Of a stretch of 64,000 nucleotides of DNA, positions 63,809-64,000 are shown piece by piece. The notes under the pieces are model-generated. The model saw nothing but the letters and a program-made list of their open reading frames with translations. It did no database searches and had not been told where the DNA came from. How positions within the stretch are numbered: position 1 is the first letter of the stretch; every line of letters starts with the position of its first letter. This DNA comes from Corythucha ciliata (lineage: Eukaryota > Arthropoda > Insecta > Hemiptera > Tingidae). The translations under genes were made by a program, and so were the position numbers. The stretch is taken from NCBI GenBank assembly GCA_038030265.1, contig CM075937.1, positions 1 to 64,000 on the forward strand, read 5' to 3'.

Positions 63809-64000
63809 TTACATAAAAAGGTGATACTCTTTTTCTACATACATTTTATGCATTAAATGTACAGATAAAATAAAAACAATGGCTCTTTCATATAAAGTGG
63901 TTAATTGATCCATGGTGCCCATGCAGTTTGAGCAGGTTTCCAATATATGATGCACAGCTGCAGGGCAGAATATATTAATATCTTGGATAACCTTCTTACT
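63809..64000 (-). CDS. C-terminal 63 residues of a gene cut by the window edge
   Basis: Open from 64,000 to TAA at 63,809-63,811. Contains CSNCMG, LYERAIVFILSVHLMHKMY and an end EKEYHLFM. The helical, His-rich end resembles the last part of some transposases, but I cannot name the family. Confidence 0.45.
   Translation of the reverse strand, partial: SKKVIQDINIFCPAAVHHILETCSNCMGTMDQLTTLYERAIVFILSVHLMHKMYVEKEYHLFM

Noticed and set aside
29238..64000. Horizontal transfer of a bacterial segment into the plant genome
   Set aside because: The only physical link is an N placeholder, and the genes keep bacterial organisation. Contamination or misjoin is simpler; not formally excluded without reads.

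Overview
The window is a chimera of two unrelated genomes. Positions 1-28,053 look like repeat-rich flowering-plant nuclear DNA. They hold a broken CACTA (En/Spm-type) transposon with a GT-AG intron, LTR-retrotransposon fragments and several large tandem arrays, and no convincing host gene. A run of exactly 500 N (28,054-28,553) follows, then about 0.7 kb of sequence I cannot assign. From about 29,238 to the end the sequence is dense, AT-rich bacterial DNA. Its gene set is that of a reduced Bacteroidota endosymbiont: Bacteroidota-type HhH/barrel protein, large acyltransferase and YbeY variant, Rpn-type nucleases, IS481, many secreted proteins and hardly any Shine-Dalgarno sites. Amoebophilaceae, most likely a 'Candidatus Cardinium'-like symbiont of an arthropod or nematode, is my best guess (inference, not tested by search). 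The simplest reading is a plant scaffold joined across an N gap to a contig from a symbiont of a plant-feeding animal.

Plant part. 1-5.33 kb: TNP2 transposase pseudogene and the second CACTA gene (Transposase_24 type), part of which is duplicated in tandem. 5.76-10.49 kb: a long minus-strand LTR-like block with a polypurine tract at its upstream edge, containing a family of covarying hairpins. 11.77-14.94 kb: a 72-bp array and then about 100 copies of a 26-bp repeat with higher-order structure. 15.4-15.8 kb: a copia-like LTR. 17.0-19.1 kb: an AT-rich higher-order repeat. 20.18 kb: a second polypurine-tract/LTR edge, followed at 20.7-23.55 kb by a 99-bp array. 25.8-26.4 kb: a decayed 80-bp array. 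The long 'ORFs' in the arrays are repeat artefacts.

Bacterial part. 29.2-32.7 kb: plasmid-like ParA remnant with a small partner, two tandem RadC-like JAMM proteins and an Rpn nuclease. The second RadC protein carries the same C-terminal tail as the Rpn nucleases. 32.7-34.5 kb: a complete IS481 inserted in a deleted IS3-like element. 34.6-58.9 kb: mostly intact housekeeping genes (clpB, gpsA with a glycerolipid acyltransferase, a YbeY-RNase R fusion, DEAD helicase, cold-shock protein, mutY, an epsilon-like exonuclease, priA) interspersed with secreted or lipoprotein genes of unknown function, another Rpn nuclease, and small MITE-like repeats.

59.1-63.7 kb: a minus-strand group of ATP-grasp ligase, MATE exporter and MIO-type aromatic ammonia-lyase/aminomutase. 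It looks like a small-molecule pathway. Both enzyme genes are frameshifted, whereas the other long genes of the bacterial part are open. The best candidates for something new are the YbeY-RNase R fusion, the RadC/Rpn tail sharing, and the ATP-grasp/MATE/MIO group.
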